Positions 18,627-28,369 of a DNA stretch of 64,000 bases are shown one piece after another (within the stretch, counting starts at the first letter, position 1; the number at the start of each line of letters is the position of its first letter). The stretch is from Mangrovicoccus ximenensis. Lineage in GTDB: Bacteria; Pseudomonadota; Alphaproteobacteria; Rhodobacterales; Rhodobacteraceae. The translations under genes were made by a program, and so were the position numbers. The notes below the pieces were generated by a model. The model was not told the DNA's origin, searched no databases, and saw only the letters and a list, made by a program, of their open reading frames with translations. Location of the stretch: contig NZ_QBKZ01000016.1 in assembly GCF_003056725.1 (NCBI RefSeq), forward strand, positions 348,119 to 412,118, given 5' to 3'.

Positions 18627-20192
18627 TCAGAGCTGGCCTCCGATCGGCAGGACGCCGTAGATGCGGCTCTTGAAGCTGCGCCAGCCGGACTCGGCGGGTT
18701 CGTCGCGATGCACGAGGATCCGGCCGTCCGCGGTGTGTTCGAGCCATTCGAGATTGCCGTCGGTGCCGAGCCGCAGCTGGTAGGCGTTGCGGCGGATGCC
18801 GGCCTGGAACTGGCGCACGGCCTCGGCGGCGATGGCGGGGGAGTCGATGAGCACGCCCATCTCGGTATTGATCAGCACCGAGCGCGGGTCCCAGTTGAAC
18901 GAGCCGACGAACAGCCAGCGGCGGTCGATGGCGAAGGCCTTGGTATGCAGCGACGACAGCGACTGGCCGAGCCCGAGCCGCGCCCGGTCGGGGCGCGAGC
19001 CGTCGGCGCGCAGCTCCCAGAGATTGACCCCGGCCTCGAGCAGCGGTTCGCGGTCGCGGGCGTAATGGCCATAGACCGGCAGCACGTCGGTGGAGTCCAT
19101 CGAGTTGGTCAGCACGGTGACATCGACGCCGCGCCGGGCAAGCCCGGTCAAGAGCGCCACCCCGCGGTCGCGCGGGACGAAATAGGCGGAGGCGACGAAC
19201 AGGTCCTTCTGCGCGCCGCGGACATAGGGCAGCATCCGCGCGGCGACGATGTCCTCCTGCCGGGCCTCGCCGGCGGTCTTCTCCACCGGGTCGGAGATCA
19301 CCTCGACCGGCACCCAGTCGAGATCAAGCCGGCCGTTCACCAGGCTTTCGCGCACCGCGTGCTTCAGCGCGCTGCCGTATTCGCTGCCGCCGGCGGCATT
19401 GGCGAGCCGCTCCAGCTTGGCGCGGGCCTCGTCGAGGGTCAGCGCGCCGCTCTTGCCGTCGGTGACGACGGCGCCCGCGGGCACGGCCTGCTCGCTGTTC
19501 CAGTAGCTGTCGAAGATGGTCGAGACCTCGCGCGCCACCGGCCCGGCGCCCAGCAGGTCGAGATCGTTGTAGTTGCTCTCGGTGCGGGCGGCGAAATACT
19601 CGTCGCCGATGTTGCGGCCGCCGATCATGGTGGCGACATTGTCGACGGTCATCGACTTGTTGTGCATCCGCCGGTTGATCCGGTCGAATTCGAAGGCCGA
19701 GGCGATCATCTTGCCGGGGCCGCGGCGGAACGGGTTGTAGAGGCGGATCTCGAAATTGGGGTGCTTGCCGAGCGCGGCCATCATCGCGTCGTAGCCCGAG
19801 GTGTCCATGTCGTCGATCAGCAGCCGCACCCGCACGCCGCGATCGGCCGCCTTGAGCAGGTGCCATGCGAAGAGATGCCCCGAGGCATCGTCATGCAGCA
19901 GGTAGTACTGGGCGTCGATCGAGCGTTCCGCCCGGTCGGCCAGCACCAGCCGCAGCGCAAGCGACTCCGGTCCGTCCGCGACCAGCCGGATGCCCGAGCG
20001 GCCGTCCTTCGGGTCGCCGAGGCGCTGCGCCTGGCGGGCGAGGAAGGTGCTGCCGGTATCGGCGAGGGCGAAGGTCTCGGGCTTGGGGTAGTCCTGCGCC
20101 CAGGGCGCGCAGGAGGCGAGCATGAAAACTGCCGCCGCCAGTGCCGCGCTTCCGGCGAGCCTGCCGCGTCCGATTGCCGTGCCGATGCGCAT
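18627..20192 (-). CDS. Phospholipase D / cardiolipin synthase-like lipoprotein
   Basis: 521-residue PLD-superfamily protein that would act on phospholipid head groups at the cell envelope. The N-terminus is a lipoprotein signal with lipobox LASC (about residues 25-28). Two complete HKD motifs are visible: HNKSMTVD (about 190) and HTKAFAID (about 420), each followed by the conserved GGRN or VGSFN segment; this two-HKD layout is that of ClsC/YmdC-type cardiolipin synthases. ATG 20192 has GGAGG eight bases upstream; longer in-frame starts lack this. It is the last intact gene before the integrase/IS region. Cardiolipin synthase is the likeliest activity, but a secreted phospholipase is possible. 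Confidence 0.85.
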   Translation of the reverse strand: MRIGTAIGRGRLAGSAALAAAVFMLASCAPWAQDYPKPETFALADTGSTFLARQAQRLGDPKDGRSGIRLVADGPESLALRLVLADRAERSIDAQYYLLHDDASGHLFAWHLLKAADRGVRVRLLIDDMDTSGYDAMMAALGKHPNFEIRLYNPFRRGPGKMIASAFEFDRINRRMHNKSMTVDNVATMIGGRNIGDEYFAARTESNYNDLDLLGAGPVAREVSTIFDSYWNSEQAVPAGAVVTDGKSGALTLDEARAKLERLANAAGGSEYGSALKHAVRESLVNGRLDLDWVPVEVISDPVEKTAGEARQEDIVAARMLPYVRGAQKDLFVASAYFVPRDRGVALLTGLARRGVDVTVLTNSMDSTDVLPVYGHYARDREPLLEAGVNLWELRADGSRPDRARLGLGQSLSSLHTKAFAIDRRWLFVGSFNWDPRSVLINTEMGVLIDSPAIAAEAVRQFQAGIRRNAYQLRLGTDGNLEWLEHTADGRILVHRDEPAESGWRSFKSRIYGVLPIGGQL

Positions 20193-20457
20193 GTCGTCCT
20201 CCTTGCGTCCTTGCCGGAGAATCGTAGCCGCGGCGCCGCGGCGGGACAAGCGTCCTGCCGGGGCAGGGGGCTGCGGCGCGGTGGTCGGGTATTCCGGGCC
20301 GCGCGCGTCCCGCGTTTCAGCGCGGTTACGCGGCCGCCACAATCGAAACATCGCGGCCCGGCCGCTGACATCGGGCGGAAAAGCGCAGCCGCCAAAACTC
20401 GGCCCATCAACGGACAGGGGGCCGGACGCGCCCCGCAGCAGATCACGGGAGAGACAG

Positions 20458-22097
20458 ATGAAGATGCTCGACACCAGCACCGCCGACAAGGACGGGTTCA
20501 CCGGAGTGGCCGCGGCCGTCGTGGCCGGAACCGCGGGAGACGACTTCCTGCTGATCACCAGCCCGTCGCCCACCCTGGTGCTGGGCTATGGCGGCAATGA
20601 CACGATCAGCTTCTACGGCGATGCCGACCACACCGCCCATGGCGGCGACGGCAACGACGTGATCAACATCAACGGCCGCGGCCGGGTCACGGCCTATGGC
20701 GGCACCGGCGACGACCGCTTCAACGTCAACTCGAAGGCGGACCACCATGTCGAGGGCGGCGACGGCTACGACATCGGCGATTTCCGCGGGCTGGCCGGGG
20801 AGGCGGATGGCGACCGCGGCTTCCGCTTCGACCTGATGGACGGGACGGTGACCGACTGGGCGCCCAGCTCGGTCGATCCCTTCGAGATCTCCTTCGAGGG
20901 GCTGGAGGAAATCCATGGCAGCTACTGGGACGACTATGTCACCGGGTCGCACGAAGCCGACATCTTCTACGGCACCGGCGGCTTCGACATCTTCTGGGGC
21001 CATGGCGGCGACGATATCTTCCACGCCGGCGACGGCGGCTCCTTCGCCTGCGGCGTCGAGGATGACGACCAGCTGATCGGCGCCCGCGGCGAGGACACTT
21101 TCTGGGGCGGCAACGGCAACGACACGCTCGACGGCGGCGACGGGGATGACGTGCTGCATGGCGAGGCGGGCGACGACCTGATCCATGGCGGCGCGGGCGA
21201 GGACGTGATCTATGCCGGGACCGGCAGCGACCGAGTCTATGCCGGCGACGACTGGGACACGGTCTATGCCACCGCCAGCATCTACGACCGCGATGTCAGC
21301 CCGGACTACTACAACGGCGGCGAAGGGCGGGACTGCTGAGCTACGAGAACAGCAACATCGCCGTCTATGTCAGCTCGCATTACGGCCGGGCCGGGGCCTG
21401 GGTCGATGGAGAGCAGATGGGGCTGGACGAGTTCTCGGGCTTCGAGACCTTCGTCGGCAGCCGCTTCGACGACTTCATGCGCACCAGCAACGGCGGGTTC
21501 GGCGGCTACCGCGAATTCATTTACGGCGGCGACGGCGACGACATCGTCTATGCCAGCCGCGGCGCCGACATCTACCATGGCGACGCGGGCTTCGACACCG
21601 TGGACTTCAGCGGCATGTACAATTCCGTGCTGATCGATTTCGGCAATGCCGGCCCTTACAACCACGATGCGAGGATCGGCGACGACATCTACAAGCTGGT
21701 CGATTTCGAGAGCTATATCGGCAGCCGCACGGACGACACCTTCATCGGCGATGCCCGCGACAGCTGGTTCGAGGGCGGCTTCGGCGACGACACGGCGACC
21801 GGGGCAGGCGGCGAGGATGTCTTCGTCTTCCGCGACCGCGGCGACAGCTTCGGCTTCGACCGGGTGACGGATTTCACCCATGGCGAGGATGCCGTCATGC
21901 TCGACGGGCTGCATGCCTGGGACGGCAGCGCGATCGGTCACTGGAGCGACCTCGACACCAACGGCAACGGCCAGCTCGACCATGGCGACGCGTCGATCTG
22001 GTTCACCCATGACAGCGCGCTGCTGCTGTTCGGCGAGGGCACGGTGGAGCTGGAGAACGTGAGCACGCTCCACGCCTCGGACTTCCTGTTCGCCTGA
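20458..22097 (+). pseudogene. RTX calcium-binding repeat protein, frameshifted
   Basis: The first frame (ATG 20458, ribosome site GGGAGAG) begins MKMLDTSTADKDGF and is built of glycine/aspartate nonapeptide repeats such as GGNGNDTLDGG, GGDGDDVLHGE and GGAGEDVIYAG. It stops at 21337-21339 in GGEGRDC. A second frame continues at once with LSYENSNIAVYVSS and further RTX units (GGDGDDIVYAS, GGFGDDTATGAGGEDVFVF) to 22097, ending in an aromatic/acidic C-terminus typical of type I secretion substrates. Loss of one base near 21330 (GGGACTGCTGAG) accounts for the break. The intact protein would be about 545 residues, secreted and Ca2+-binding, without an enzymatic domain. No complete type I exporter is adjacent; a broken one lies at 53.7-54.7 kb. 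Confidence 0.8.
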
Positions 22098-22130
22098 CCC
22101 TCCGCCCGGCGCGGCCCGCCCTGCCGCCGC

Positions 22131-22161
22131 AGCCCCCGCAGGCCCGCCGCCTGCGGGGGCT
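22131..22161 (+). terminator. Hairpin behind the RTX gene
   Basis: Perfect 12-bp stem AGCCCCCGCAGG/CCTGCGGGGGCT with a 7-base loop, followed by TCCCGTTTG. It lies 34 bp behind the RTX stop codon and is a probable intrinsic terminator with a weak T tract. Confidence 0.65.
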
Positions 22162-22286
22162 TCCCGTTTGCGCCGGAGGGGGCACGTAACAATTGAAACA
22201 CCGCCGGACAACGGTCCGAAACTTCCGGGCGGCATCCTGTTTCCATCGAAGGACAGCAACCCCGCACCATCCCGGAGGAGACCGAC

Positions 22287-22382
22287 ATGAAAGCCCCGCA
22301 ACCCCGCAACCGCCCCGCCCCCAGCCATCCCGGCCGCCGCGCCCCCGAGACCTGGCGCTTCACCGACTGGGCCTCGATATGA
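22287..22382 (+). CDS. 31-residue Pro/Arg-rich small protein
   Basis: ATG 22287 follows CGGAGGAGACCGAC, one of the strongest ribosome sites in the window. The product [20 protein letters not shown]... ends with [12 protein letters not shown] basic proline-rich head with an aromatic tail is not random-looking, and the gap to both neighbours leaves room for a separate transcript. No family is recognised. A related AATxGAAACA sequence occurs upstream of this ORF and of the RTX gene. Confidence 0.45.
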   Translation: MKAPQPRNRPAPSHPGRRAPETWRFTDWASI

Positions 22383-22524
22383 CATGGACGCGCCGCGCCG
22401 CCTGATCCGGAGACGGACGGGACAGCAGGGCCGGGACCGCCGCGGGCGGGACCCGGCCTTTTCCTTGCCCGCGGGCCGCGGCGGCGGCTATGCATCGGGC
22501 AGGGCGGGCATAAGGAGAGCGGCG

Positions 22525-23442
22525 GTGAGCGCAGCATTGCAGCAGGTCCTGCGGGAGCTCGACGCCGAGATCCGCGCGGCAGGCGATTGGGGCGAGGTCG
22601 CTTCCTATATCCCCGAGCTGGCGCGCATCGACCCGGCGCAGTTCGGCATCGCGGTTGCGCTGGCCGATGGCAGCCTCGCTGCGGCGGGGCAGGCGGAGCA
22701 GCGGTTTTCCATCCAGTCGGTGTCGAAGGTGTTCTCGCTGGCCTGCGTGCTCGGCCGCATCGGCGAGCAGATCTGGACCCGGGTCGGGCGCGAGCCCTCG
22801 GGGCGGCGCTTCGACTCGATCCTGTCGCTGGAGGACGAGAAGGGCCGGCCGCGAAATCCCTTCATCAACGCGGGCGCGCTGGTCACCACCGACGAGCTGC
22901 TCGCCGGACGTGCGCCGAAGGAGGCACTGGCCGAGATCCTCGGCTTCCTGCGCGGGGCGGCCGAGGACCCGGACATACATATCGACAAGGCGGTGGCGCG
23001 TTCCGAGGCCGAGACCGGCTACCGCAACGTGGCACTGGCGAATTACCTCAAATCCTTCGGCAACCTGCGCAACCCGCCCGAGATCACGCTGGGCACCTAT
23101 TTCCATCAATGTGCCATCGAGATGAGCTGCGTGCAGCTTGCGCGCGCGGGGCGGGTGATCGCCGGGCTTCCGGGCGCCCCGGCGATGCTCTCGCCGGTCA
23201 AGGCGCGCCGGATCAGCGCGCTGATGATGATGTGCGGCCATTACGACGGCTCGGGCGACTTCGCCTTCCGGGTCGGGCTGCCGGGCAAGTCCGGGGTCGG
23301 CGGCGGCATCCTGCTGGCCGCGCCGGGCCGGGCTTCGATCGCGATCTGGTCGCCGGGGCTGAACGGCTACGGAAATTCGCAGATGGGCACCTATGCGGCC
23401 GAGCGCCTGGCACGGCAGGCCGGCTGGTCGGTCTTCGGCTGA
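22525..23442 (+). CDS. glsA: Glutaminase A
   Basis: Serine-type glutaminase that hydrolyses glutamine to glutamate and ammonia in the cytoplasm. Signature segments are [18 protein letters not shown] (with the catalytic Ser-x-x-Lys), [38 protein letters not shown] and the GGG-containing [11 protein letters not shown] near the C-terminus. GTG 22525 gives 305 residues, the usual size, with AAGGAGA eight bases upstream; longer in-frame starts add a non-conserved Arg-rich head. It stands alone in the strand direction of the small ORF before it. Confidence 0.95.
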   Translation: MSAALQQVLRELDAEIRAAGDWGEVASYIPELARIDPAQFGIAVALADGSLAAAGQAEQRFSIQSVSKVFSLACVLGRIGEQIWTRVGREPSGRRFDSILSLEDEKGRPRNPFINAGALVTTDELLAGRAPKEALAEILGFLRGAAEDPDIHIDKAVARSEAETGYRNVALANYLKSFGNLRNPPEITLGTYFHQCAIEMSCVQLARAGRVIAGLPGAPAMLSPVKARRISALMMMCGHYDGSGDFAFRVGLPGKSGVGGGILLAAPGRASIAIWSPGLNGYGNSQMGTYAAERLARQAGWSVFG

Positions 23443-23910
23443 TCCTGCGCGTTGGACGGAGAATCGCTCTGCCGCCGCGGCCAAGGCCGGTGCCGCATGG
23501 CAGGCAGCCGGTCCTCGCACCCGTCGGCGGCACGCCCGTGGAAAGCCAAAGGACCCGCGGGTGTCCCGGCAAGATCGCTTCGCTGGCGGCGGACCGTGAT
23601 TTTCCGGCGACAGGCGGGCGGGGAAGGCCCGCGCTTGGGGAGCGCCCGCGAACGGCCGGTGATCGTGTTCCGGAGGCACGAGAAGATCGTGCCAAGGCAC
23701 CCGGCCCGGTCGGTCCCTGGGCAATGCGCGCTGGCCGCGATCCGCCACCGGCATGGTCAGGCAAGGGGAAGCCCTGCGGAACCGGGCGCGGATGGAACAT
23801 CATCGATGCGCGCTGCCGGAACCGCCGTTCCTTGCCTGCCGCCGGAGTTGCCAGCGGATGTGCCACCGGTTCGTGCCCGCGGTGTTTTTCAAGGTTTTTG
23901 TCGCCGGTGT
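23443..23910. other. 468-bp stretch without a recognisable gene
   Basis: Behind glsA several frames are open but none resembles a known protein. The AIR-synthase-like fragment begins inside an open frame that extends back to 23452 without homology, so a junction must lie near 23900-23915. No promoter, RNA or repeat is evident. Confidence 0.45.
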
Positions 23911-24750
23911 CCAGATGCCGCTGCGCTGCCGAACGGCGCGGGCTGGGACCTGCTGGCGGGCGAAGGGTTCATCCCCGGCTTCGTGGCAGACAACCCGTGG
24001 TTCGCGGGCTGGTGCGGGGTGATGGTCAATCTCTCCGACATCGCCGCGATGGGCGGGCGCGCCACCGCCGTGCTCGACCAGATCTGGGCGCCTTCCGCCG
24101 AAGCCGCCCGGCCGCTGATGGACGGGCTGCGAGATGCGGCGGAGGCCTATGGCGTCCCGCTGGCCGGCGGCCACACGAATTTCGGCGCGCCTGCGCTTGG
24201 CCTCGCCGTCTCGGTCCTGGGAAAGGCGGAACGCCTGATCACCAGCTTCGACGCGCAGCCCGGAGACCTCTTGATCGCTGCCGCCGATCCGCGCGGGCGC
24301 TACGTCAATTTCGACAATTTCTGCGCCGCGCTCGATGCGCCGCATTCCCGCCTGAGGGCCGACCTGGCGCTGCTGCCGGAGCTGGCGGAGGCCGGGCTGG
24401 TCCGCGCGGGCAAGGATGTCAGCCAGGGCGGGATCATCGGCACGGCGCTGATGCTGGCGGAATGCTCGGGGGTCGCCATCGAGATCGACCTCGCCGCGCT
24501 CGCCCCGCCGCCCGGCATCGATCCCGAGCGCTGGCTGCGCAGCTTCCCCAGCTTCGGCTACCTGCTTGCCGTCGCGCCGCAGCACGCCAATGCAGTCTGC
24601 GCCCGCTTCGCCGCCCGCGGCCTCGACGCCAATGCCATCGGCCGCGTCCTTGCGGGCTCGTCGGTTACTCTGGCCGACGGCGATGACCGCGCGCTGTTCT
24701 GGGATCACGCCGCCACCCCCTATCTCGACCTCGGAGTCCCCCATGCCTGA
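23911..24750 (+). pseudogene. AIR-synthase-related protein (sll0787 family), N-terminus missing
   Basis: Recognisable from PDAAALPNG onwards: GEGFIPGFVADNPWFAGWCGVMVNLSDIAAMGGRATAVLDQ, GLAVSVLGKAERLITSFDAQPGDLLIAAADPRGRY and GKDVSQGGIIGTALMLAECSGVAIEIDL. This is the PurM-like ATP-binding fold of the sll0787/TIGR04049 family, a member of the Nit1C cluster. The first 50 or so residues are absent. The N-terminal 16 codons of what is evidently the same gene are at 51271-51318 behind the other Nit1C genes. The stop overlaps the MSMEG_0570-type gene by 8 bp, the native operon arrangement. Function in the pathway is not established. Confidence 0.85.
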
Positions 24751-25030
24751 GACCTACTGGACCGTCCGCTGGCCCGACGGCGCCGAGGAGCGGCTCTATT
24801 CGCCCTCCTCCGTCGTGGCCGAGCTGTTCACCGCCGGACAGAGCTATCCGGTCCCCGATTTCCTGAACCGCGCCCGCATCGCGATGGAGCGCGCCTCGAA
24901 CCGGGTGGAGCGCAAATACGGCTTCGCCTGCAGCTCGGCGATGGCGCAGCTCGACGCCATCGAAGCCCGCGCCGCCGCCATCGGCGAGGCGCCGGGCGCG
25001 GAAATCGCCTGCCTCGCCATCAGCCAATGA
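24743..25030 (+). CDS. MSMEG_0570-family nitrogen starvation response protein
   Basis: 95-residue protein of the family named after M. smegmatis MSMEG_0570, always found in Nit1C-type clusters. The conserved features are YWTVRWPDGAEERLYSPSSVV near the start, then YPVPDFLNRARIAMERASNRVERKYGFACSSA. Complete length. It overlaps the AIR-synthase-like gene before it and the flavoprotein behind it, so it is part of one operon. No enzymatic motif is visible; role in the cluster unknown. Confidence 0.9.
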   Translation: MPETYWTVRWPDGAEERLYSPSSVVAELFTAGQSYPVPDFLNRARIAMERASNRVERKYGFACSSAMAQLDAIEARAAAIGEAPGAEIACLAISQ

Positions 25031-25041
25031 AGGATCCCGCC

Positions 25042-26313
25042 ATGAAGGACCTCGCAACGTCCCGCATTCCCGTCGCCATCGTCGGCGGCGGCCAGGCCGG
25101 GCTTTCCGTCGCCTGGCAACTGAAGAAGCAGGGCATCGCAAGCCTCGTCTTCGAGCGCCATGTCCGATTCCATTCCTGGCGGGCCAACCGCTGGGACAGC
25201 TTCTGCCTCGTGACGCCGAACTGGCAGTGCCGCCTGCCGGACTTCCACTATGACGGGGAGTATGGCGGCACCGATCCCGACGGATTCATGCCGAAAGACG
25301 AGATCACGGACTATCTCGACGCCTTCGCGGAAAAGACCGCCCCCGACCTGCGCGAGGACGTGGAGGTCACCCGCGTCGCGCCGTGCGAGGGCGGCTTCGA
25401 TGTGGAGACCTCGATCGGGACCTGGCGCGCCGATCAGGTGGTGATCGCGACGGGGGGCTACGACATGCCGATCGAGCCAGATTATGCGAAGACGCTCGAC
25501 CCGGCGATCTTCCAGATGCATTCGGTCGACTACCGCAACCCCGGGCAATTCCCCGAAGGCCGCGTGCTGGTTGTCGGCACCGGCCAGTCCGGCGTGCAGC
25601 TGATGGAGGATTTCACCCGCGCCGGCCGCAAGGTGCATCTGGCCGTCGGCCCCGCGCCGCGCAGCCCGCGCAAGTATCGCGGCCGCGACGCCACCGACTG
25701 GCTGCACGACATGGGGCATTACGCCGTCACCATCGCCGAGCATCCCGATCCGGCGAAGGCGATGACCCAGACCAACCACTACATGTCGGGCCGCGACGGC
25801 GGCAAGGAGATCGACCTGCGCCGCTGGCATGTGGAGGAGGGAGTCGCGCTGCACGGATCGCTGGCGGACATGGACGGCACGCGGGTCCGCTTCCTGCCGG
25901 ATCTGGCGAAGAATCTCGACGATGCCGACCGCTCCTATTGCGGCATCCGCGACCTGATCGACGCGTACATTGCCCGCGAGGGCATCGACGCCCCGCAGGA
26001 GCCGCCCTTCGCCAAGCTCTGGGAGCCCGCCGATGAGCCGGTGGAGCTGGACCTTGCCGAAGCGGGCGTGACCTCGGTGCTCTGGGCGATCGGCTTCCGG
26101 CCCGATTACAGCTGGATCGAGGCCGATGTCTTCGACGCCCGCGGCAAGCCGGTCTTCGACCGCGGCGTGACGGCGCATCGGGGGCTGCATTTCATCGGGC
26201 TCGGATGGCTCAACACCTGGGGCTCCGGCCGCTTCCTCGGCATCGAAGAGGACAGCGCCCACCTTGCCGGCCGGATCGCGGCGCAGCTTGCCGATGCGGC
26301 GGTCGGCGCGTGA
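25042..26313 (+). CDS. MSMEG_0569-family flavin-dependent oxidoreductase
   Basis: 423-residue FAD/NADPH monooxygenase-like enzyme, the last member of the Nit1C cluster. The FAD-binding GxGxxG is in VAIVGGGQAGLSVAWQL near the N-terminus, and a second dinucleotide site is in VLVVGTGQSGVQLMEDF (about 175). The flavin-monooxygenase-like RYRGRDATDW region, the ATGGYD motif and the C-terminal FIGLGWLNTWGSGRFLGI complete the picture. ATG 25042 has AAGGAT upstream; ATG 25027, overlapping the previous stop (ATGA), is the alternative. In clusters of this type it probably oxidises or releases the product of the nitrilase branch; the reaction is unproven. Confidence 0.9.
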   Translation: MKDLATSRIPVAIVGGGQAGLSVAWQLKKQGIASLVFERHVRFHSWRANRWDSFCLVTPNWQCRLPDFHYDGEYGGTDPDGFMPKDEITDYLDAFAEKTAPDLREDVEVTRVAPCEGGFDVETSIGTWRADQVVIATGGYDMPIEPDYAKTLDPAIFQMHSVDYRNPGQFPEGRVLVVGTGQSGVQLMEDFTRAGRKVHLAVGPAPRSPRKYRGRDATDWLHDMGHYAVTIAEHPDPAKAMTQTNHYMSGRDGGKEIDLRRWHVEEGVALHGSLADMDGTRVRFLPDLAKNLDDADRSYCGIRDLIDAYIAREGIDAPQEPPFAKLWEPADEPVELDLAEAGVTSVLWAIGFRPDYSWIEADVFDARGKPVFDRGVTAHRGLHFIGLGWLNTWGSGRFLGIEEDSAHLAGRIAAQLADAAVGA

Positions 26314-26693
26314 CGGCGGCGCTCCGCCTCGCCGCGCACCGGCTCTGCCTGCCGGTCACCCATGGCCGCGGCCATCCGCTGAGCTTCCATCTCTGGAGCC
26401 CGGGCGTGGCGCTGCAATCGGCGGGCTTCGGCACCTCTGCGCCGGTCGAGGCGCCCGAGGTGGTGCCGGACGTGCTGGTCGTGCCGATGCTGGCCTTCGA
26501 CGGCAAGGGCGGGCGGATGGGCTACGGGGCCGGACATTACGACCGCACGCTCGACAAGCTGCGCGCGCTCGGTCCGGTCCGCGCCTACGGCTTCGCCTAT
26601 GCCGCGCAGGAATTCGACGCGCTGCCGCAGGAGCCGACCGACCAGCCGCTCGACGGCATCGTCACCGAGAACGGGCTGATCCGCATCCTGTGA
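26310..26693 (+). pseudogene. 5-formyltetrahydrofolate cyclo-ligase, C-terminal two thirds
   Basis: ATP-dependent enzyme of folate metabolism (5-FTHF to 5,10-methenyl-THF). Present are HRLCLPVTHGRGHPLSFHLWSPG, VPDVLVVPMLAFDGKGGRMGYGAGHYDRTL and YAAQEFDALPQEPTDQPLDGIVTE. The family has about 190 residues and needs an N-terminal nucleotide-binding part, of which about 65 residues are missing. A GTG at 26310 overlaps the flavoprotein stop (GTGA) and would give 127 residues, but this looks like the accidental edge of a junction rather than a native start. Confidence 0.75.
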
Positions 26694-26798
26694 GGCCTGC
26701 GGCAGGCGGAACGCAGGTTCCGTTTTGCCGCAGTTGCGCAGAACATTGTCCTGCATATCTCGCATGCTGAGTGACAGCATCAGCGAAGGAGCAGGGCG

Positions 26799-27671
26799 AT
26801 GGCCGCTCATCCCGAGGTCCGGGCATTCTGGGACGAACCGACCGGAAGCTGGCAATACGTGGTCCACGATCCCGCCACCATGGCGGGCGCGATCGTCGAT
26901 CCGGTGCTGGATTACGACCCGCTTGCCGCCGCCATCTCCACCGCCAATGCGCAGAAGATCCTCGATTACGTGCGCGAGGCGGGGATTTCGGTCGAGTGGA
27001 TTCTCGACACCCATCCGCATGCCGACCATTTCTCCGCGGCGGTCTGGCTGTCGGAGCAGCTCGGCGGCGTGCCGCGCGGCATCGGCGAGCATGTCGTCAA
27101 GGTGCAGAGGCTCTGGCAGGGGCTATACAATCTCCCGGACCTGCCCACGGATGGCAGCCAGTGGGACCGGCTCTTCGCCGATGGCGAGCGGTTCATGCTG
27201 GGCGAGATCCCGGTCGAGGTGATGTTCTCGCCCGGCCACACGCTTGCCTCGGTCACCTATGTCGCGGGCGATGCGGCCTTCGTGCATGACACCTTCATGA
27301 TGCCCGACAGCGGCACCTCGCGTGCGGATTTCCCGGGCGGCTCCTCGGCAGATCTGTATGGCAGCCTGATGCGCATCCTTGCCCTGCCGGAGGACACGCG
27401 CCTCTATGTCGGCCACGACTACGCGCCGGGCCGCCAGGCCGCCTGCATGGCGACGGTGGCCGAGCACAAGGCATCGAACAAGCATCTCAAGGATGCGCCG
27501 GATGAGGCCACCTACCGCAACCGGCGCGACGAGCGCGACGCGACGCTGCCGTTGCCCAAGCTGATGCTGGCCGCGCTGCAGGTGAATATCCGCGGCGGGC
27601 GCCTGCCGGAGCCGGAGGCGGACGGCGCGCAGTACCTGAAGATCCCGCTGAACAAGTTCGATCCGCGCTGA
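26799..27671 (+). CDS. MBL-fold metallohydrolase, persulfide-dioxygenase-like
   Basis: 290-residue metallo-beta-lactamase-fold enzyme. The metal ligands are visible in THPHADH (about 73-79), SPGHT (about 149-153), VHDTFMMPDSGTSRADFPGG (about 165) and GHDY (about 208). The DSGTSRADFPGG segment is that of ETHE1/Blh-type sulfur dioxygenases, which oxidise glutathione persulfide with one Fe(II). ATG 26799 has GGAG eight bases upstream. Neither a rhodanese nor a BigR-type regulator is adjacent, so the sulfur role is inferred from sequence only. Confidence 0.88.
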   Translation: MAAHPEVRAFWDEPTGSWQYVVHDPATMAGAIVDPVLDYDPLAAAISTANAQKILDYVREAGISVEWILDTHPHADHFSAAVWLSEQLGGVPRGIGEHVVKVQRLWQGLYNLPDLPTDGSQWDRLFADGERFMLGEIPVEVMFSPGHTLASVTYVAGDAAFVHDTFMMPDSGTSRADFPGGSSADLYGSLMRILALPEDTRLYVGHDYAPGRQAACMATVAEHKASNKHLKDAPDEATYRNRRDERDATLPLPKLMLAALQVNIRGGRLPEPEADGAQYLKIPLNKFDPR

Positions 27672-27683
27672 GCGGAAGCCAAG

Positions 27684-27707
27684 ACGGGGCCCGCCAGGGC
27701 CCCGTCC
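27684..27707 (+). terminator. Hairpin behind the MBL-fold gene
   Basis: Perfect 10-bp stem GACGGGGCCC/GGGCCCCGTC with loop GCCA, 12 bp behind the stop of the metallohydrolase. No T tract follows. It could serve both strands, since a minus-strand fragment ends on the other side. Confidence 0.5.
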
Positions 27708-27769
27708 GATCGGCTGGGCCTTCCGCGCGGCCCGCCGTTTCGCGGTGTGGTTGGCCGGCCGTACGGGCC

Positions 27770-28218
27770 GGACCGGGACGGCCGCCGGAGCGGTGCAGGC
27801 GGCCCAGCCAGTTTCCGGCGCGGACCAGCAGCTCCTCGCGCGCCGACCCGCCGATGATCTCGGCCAGCCGCGGCCCGTCGATCCATTCCACCGCCATGAA
27901 CCGACCGCGGGCATCGAGATGGATCGGCCGCACGGTGTCCGGCACTGCCGCTGCCATCGCTGCCAGCGCGCGGTACTCGCCGATGTTGCGCAGCCGCGAT
28001 TGGTGCGCCTTGATGGCGATGTCGCGCCCCTGCGCATCCGTTGCCTGCAGGATCACCCGGCCGCGCCCGCCCTTGCGGCCGACATGGCGGCCGACGCGGA
28101 AGCTCCAGCCCTCGGCATCGCCCGGCTGCTGGCGGACCCAGCGGCCCATGGCCTCCACCAGCGCGTCAGGCAGGGCGGAAAGCGGGGCGAAATTCTCGGG
28201 AAGCGCGGCTCGGGTCAT
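27770..28218 (-). pseudogene. Aminoglycoside phosphotransferase-like kinase, N-lobe only
   Basis: ATG 28218 opens a frame with MTRAALPENFAPLS and the kinase-like N-lobe: RHVGRKGGRGRVILQATDAQGRDIAIKAHQ (lysine of the nucleotide site in AIKAH), EYRALAAMAAAVPDTVRPI and FMAVEWIDGPRLAEII hinge, ending NWLGRLHRSG. The catalytic HGD and DFD motifs of the C-lobe are missing because the sequence changes near 27770-27790. The remaining part cannot be an active kinase. Confidence 0.65.
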
Positions 28219-28329
28219 CCGGCCAAAATAGCATCCGGCACCGCAAGGGCAACATGGCGCGCGCCCCGTGCCTGTGCGCTGGCGCAGCCCCTGCCCTGCC
28301 GCGATCGCGCAGGCCTCTCCCGGAACGCG

Positions 28330-28356
28330 AAGGGCCCCGCGCTTGCGGGGCCCTTG
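28330..28356. terminator. GC-rich hairpin between two gene fragments
   Basis: Perfect stem AAGGGCCCCGC/GCGGGGCCCTT with a 4-base loop. It lies between the kinase-like start and the recombinase-like fragment. It has no T tract in either direction, but the stem strength fits a terminator or a transcript-protecting structure. Confidence 0.5.
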
Positions 28357-28369
28357 CTGTGCCTCGCCG

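Noticed and set aside
26310-26693. Functional short 5-FTHF cyclo-ligase coupled by GTGA to the flavoprotein
   Set aside because: The overlap looks like coupling, but the family needs the missing N-terminal third for ATP binding, and this gene is not a usual member of Nit1C clusters.
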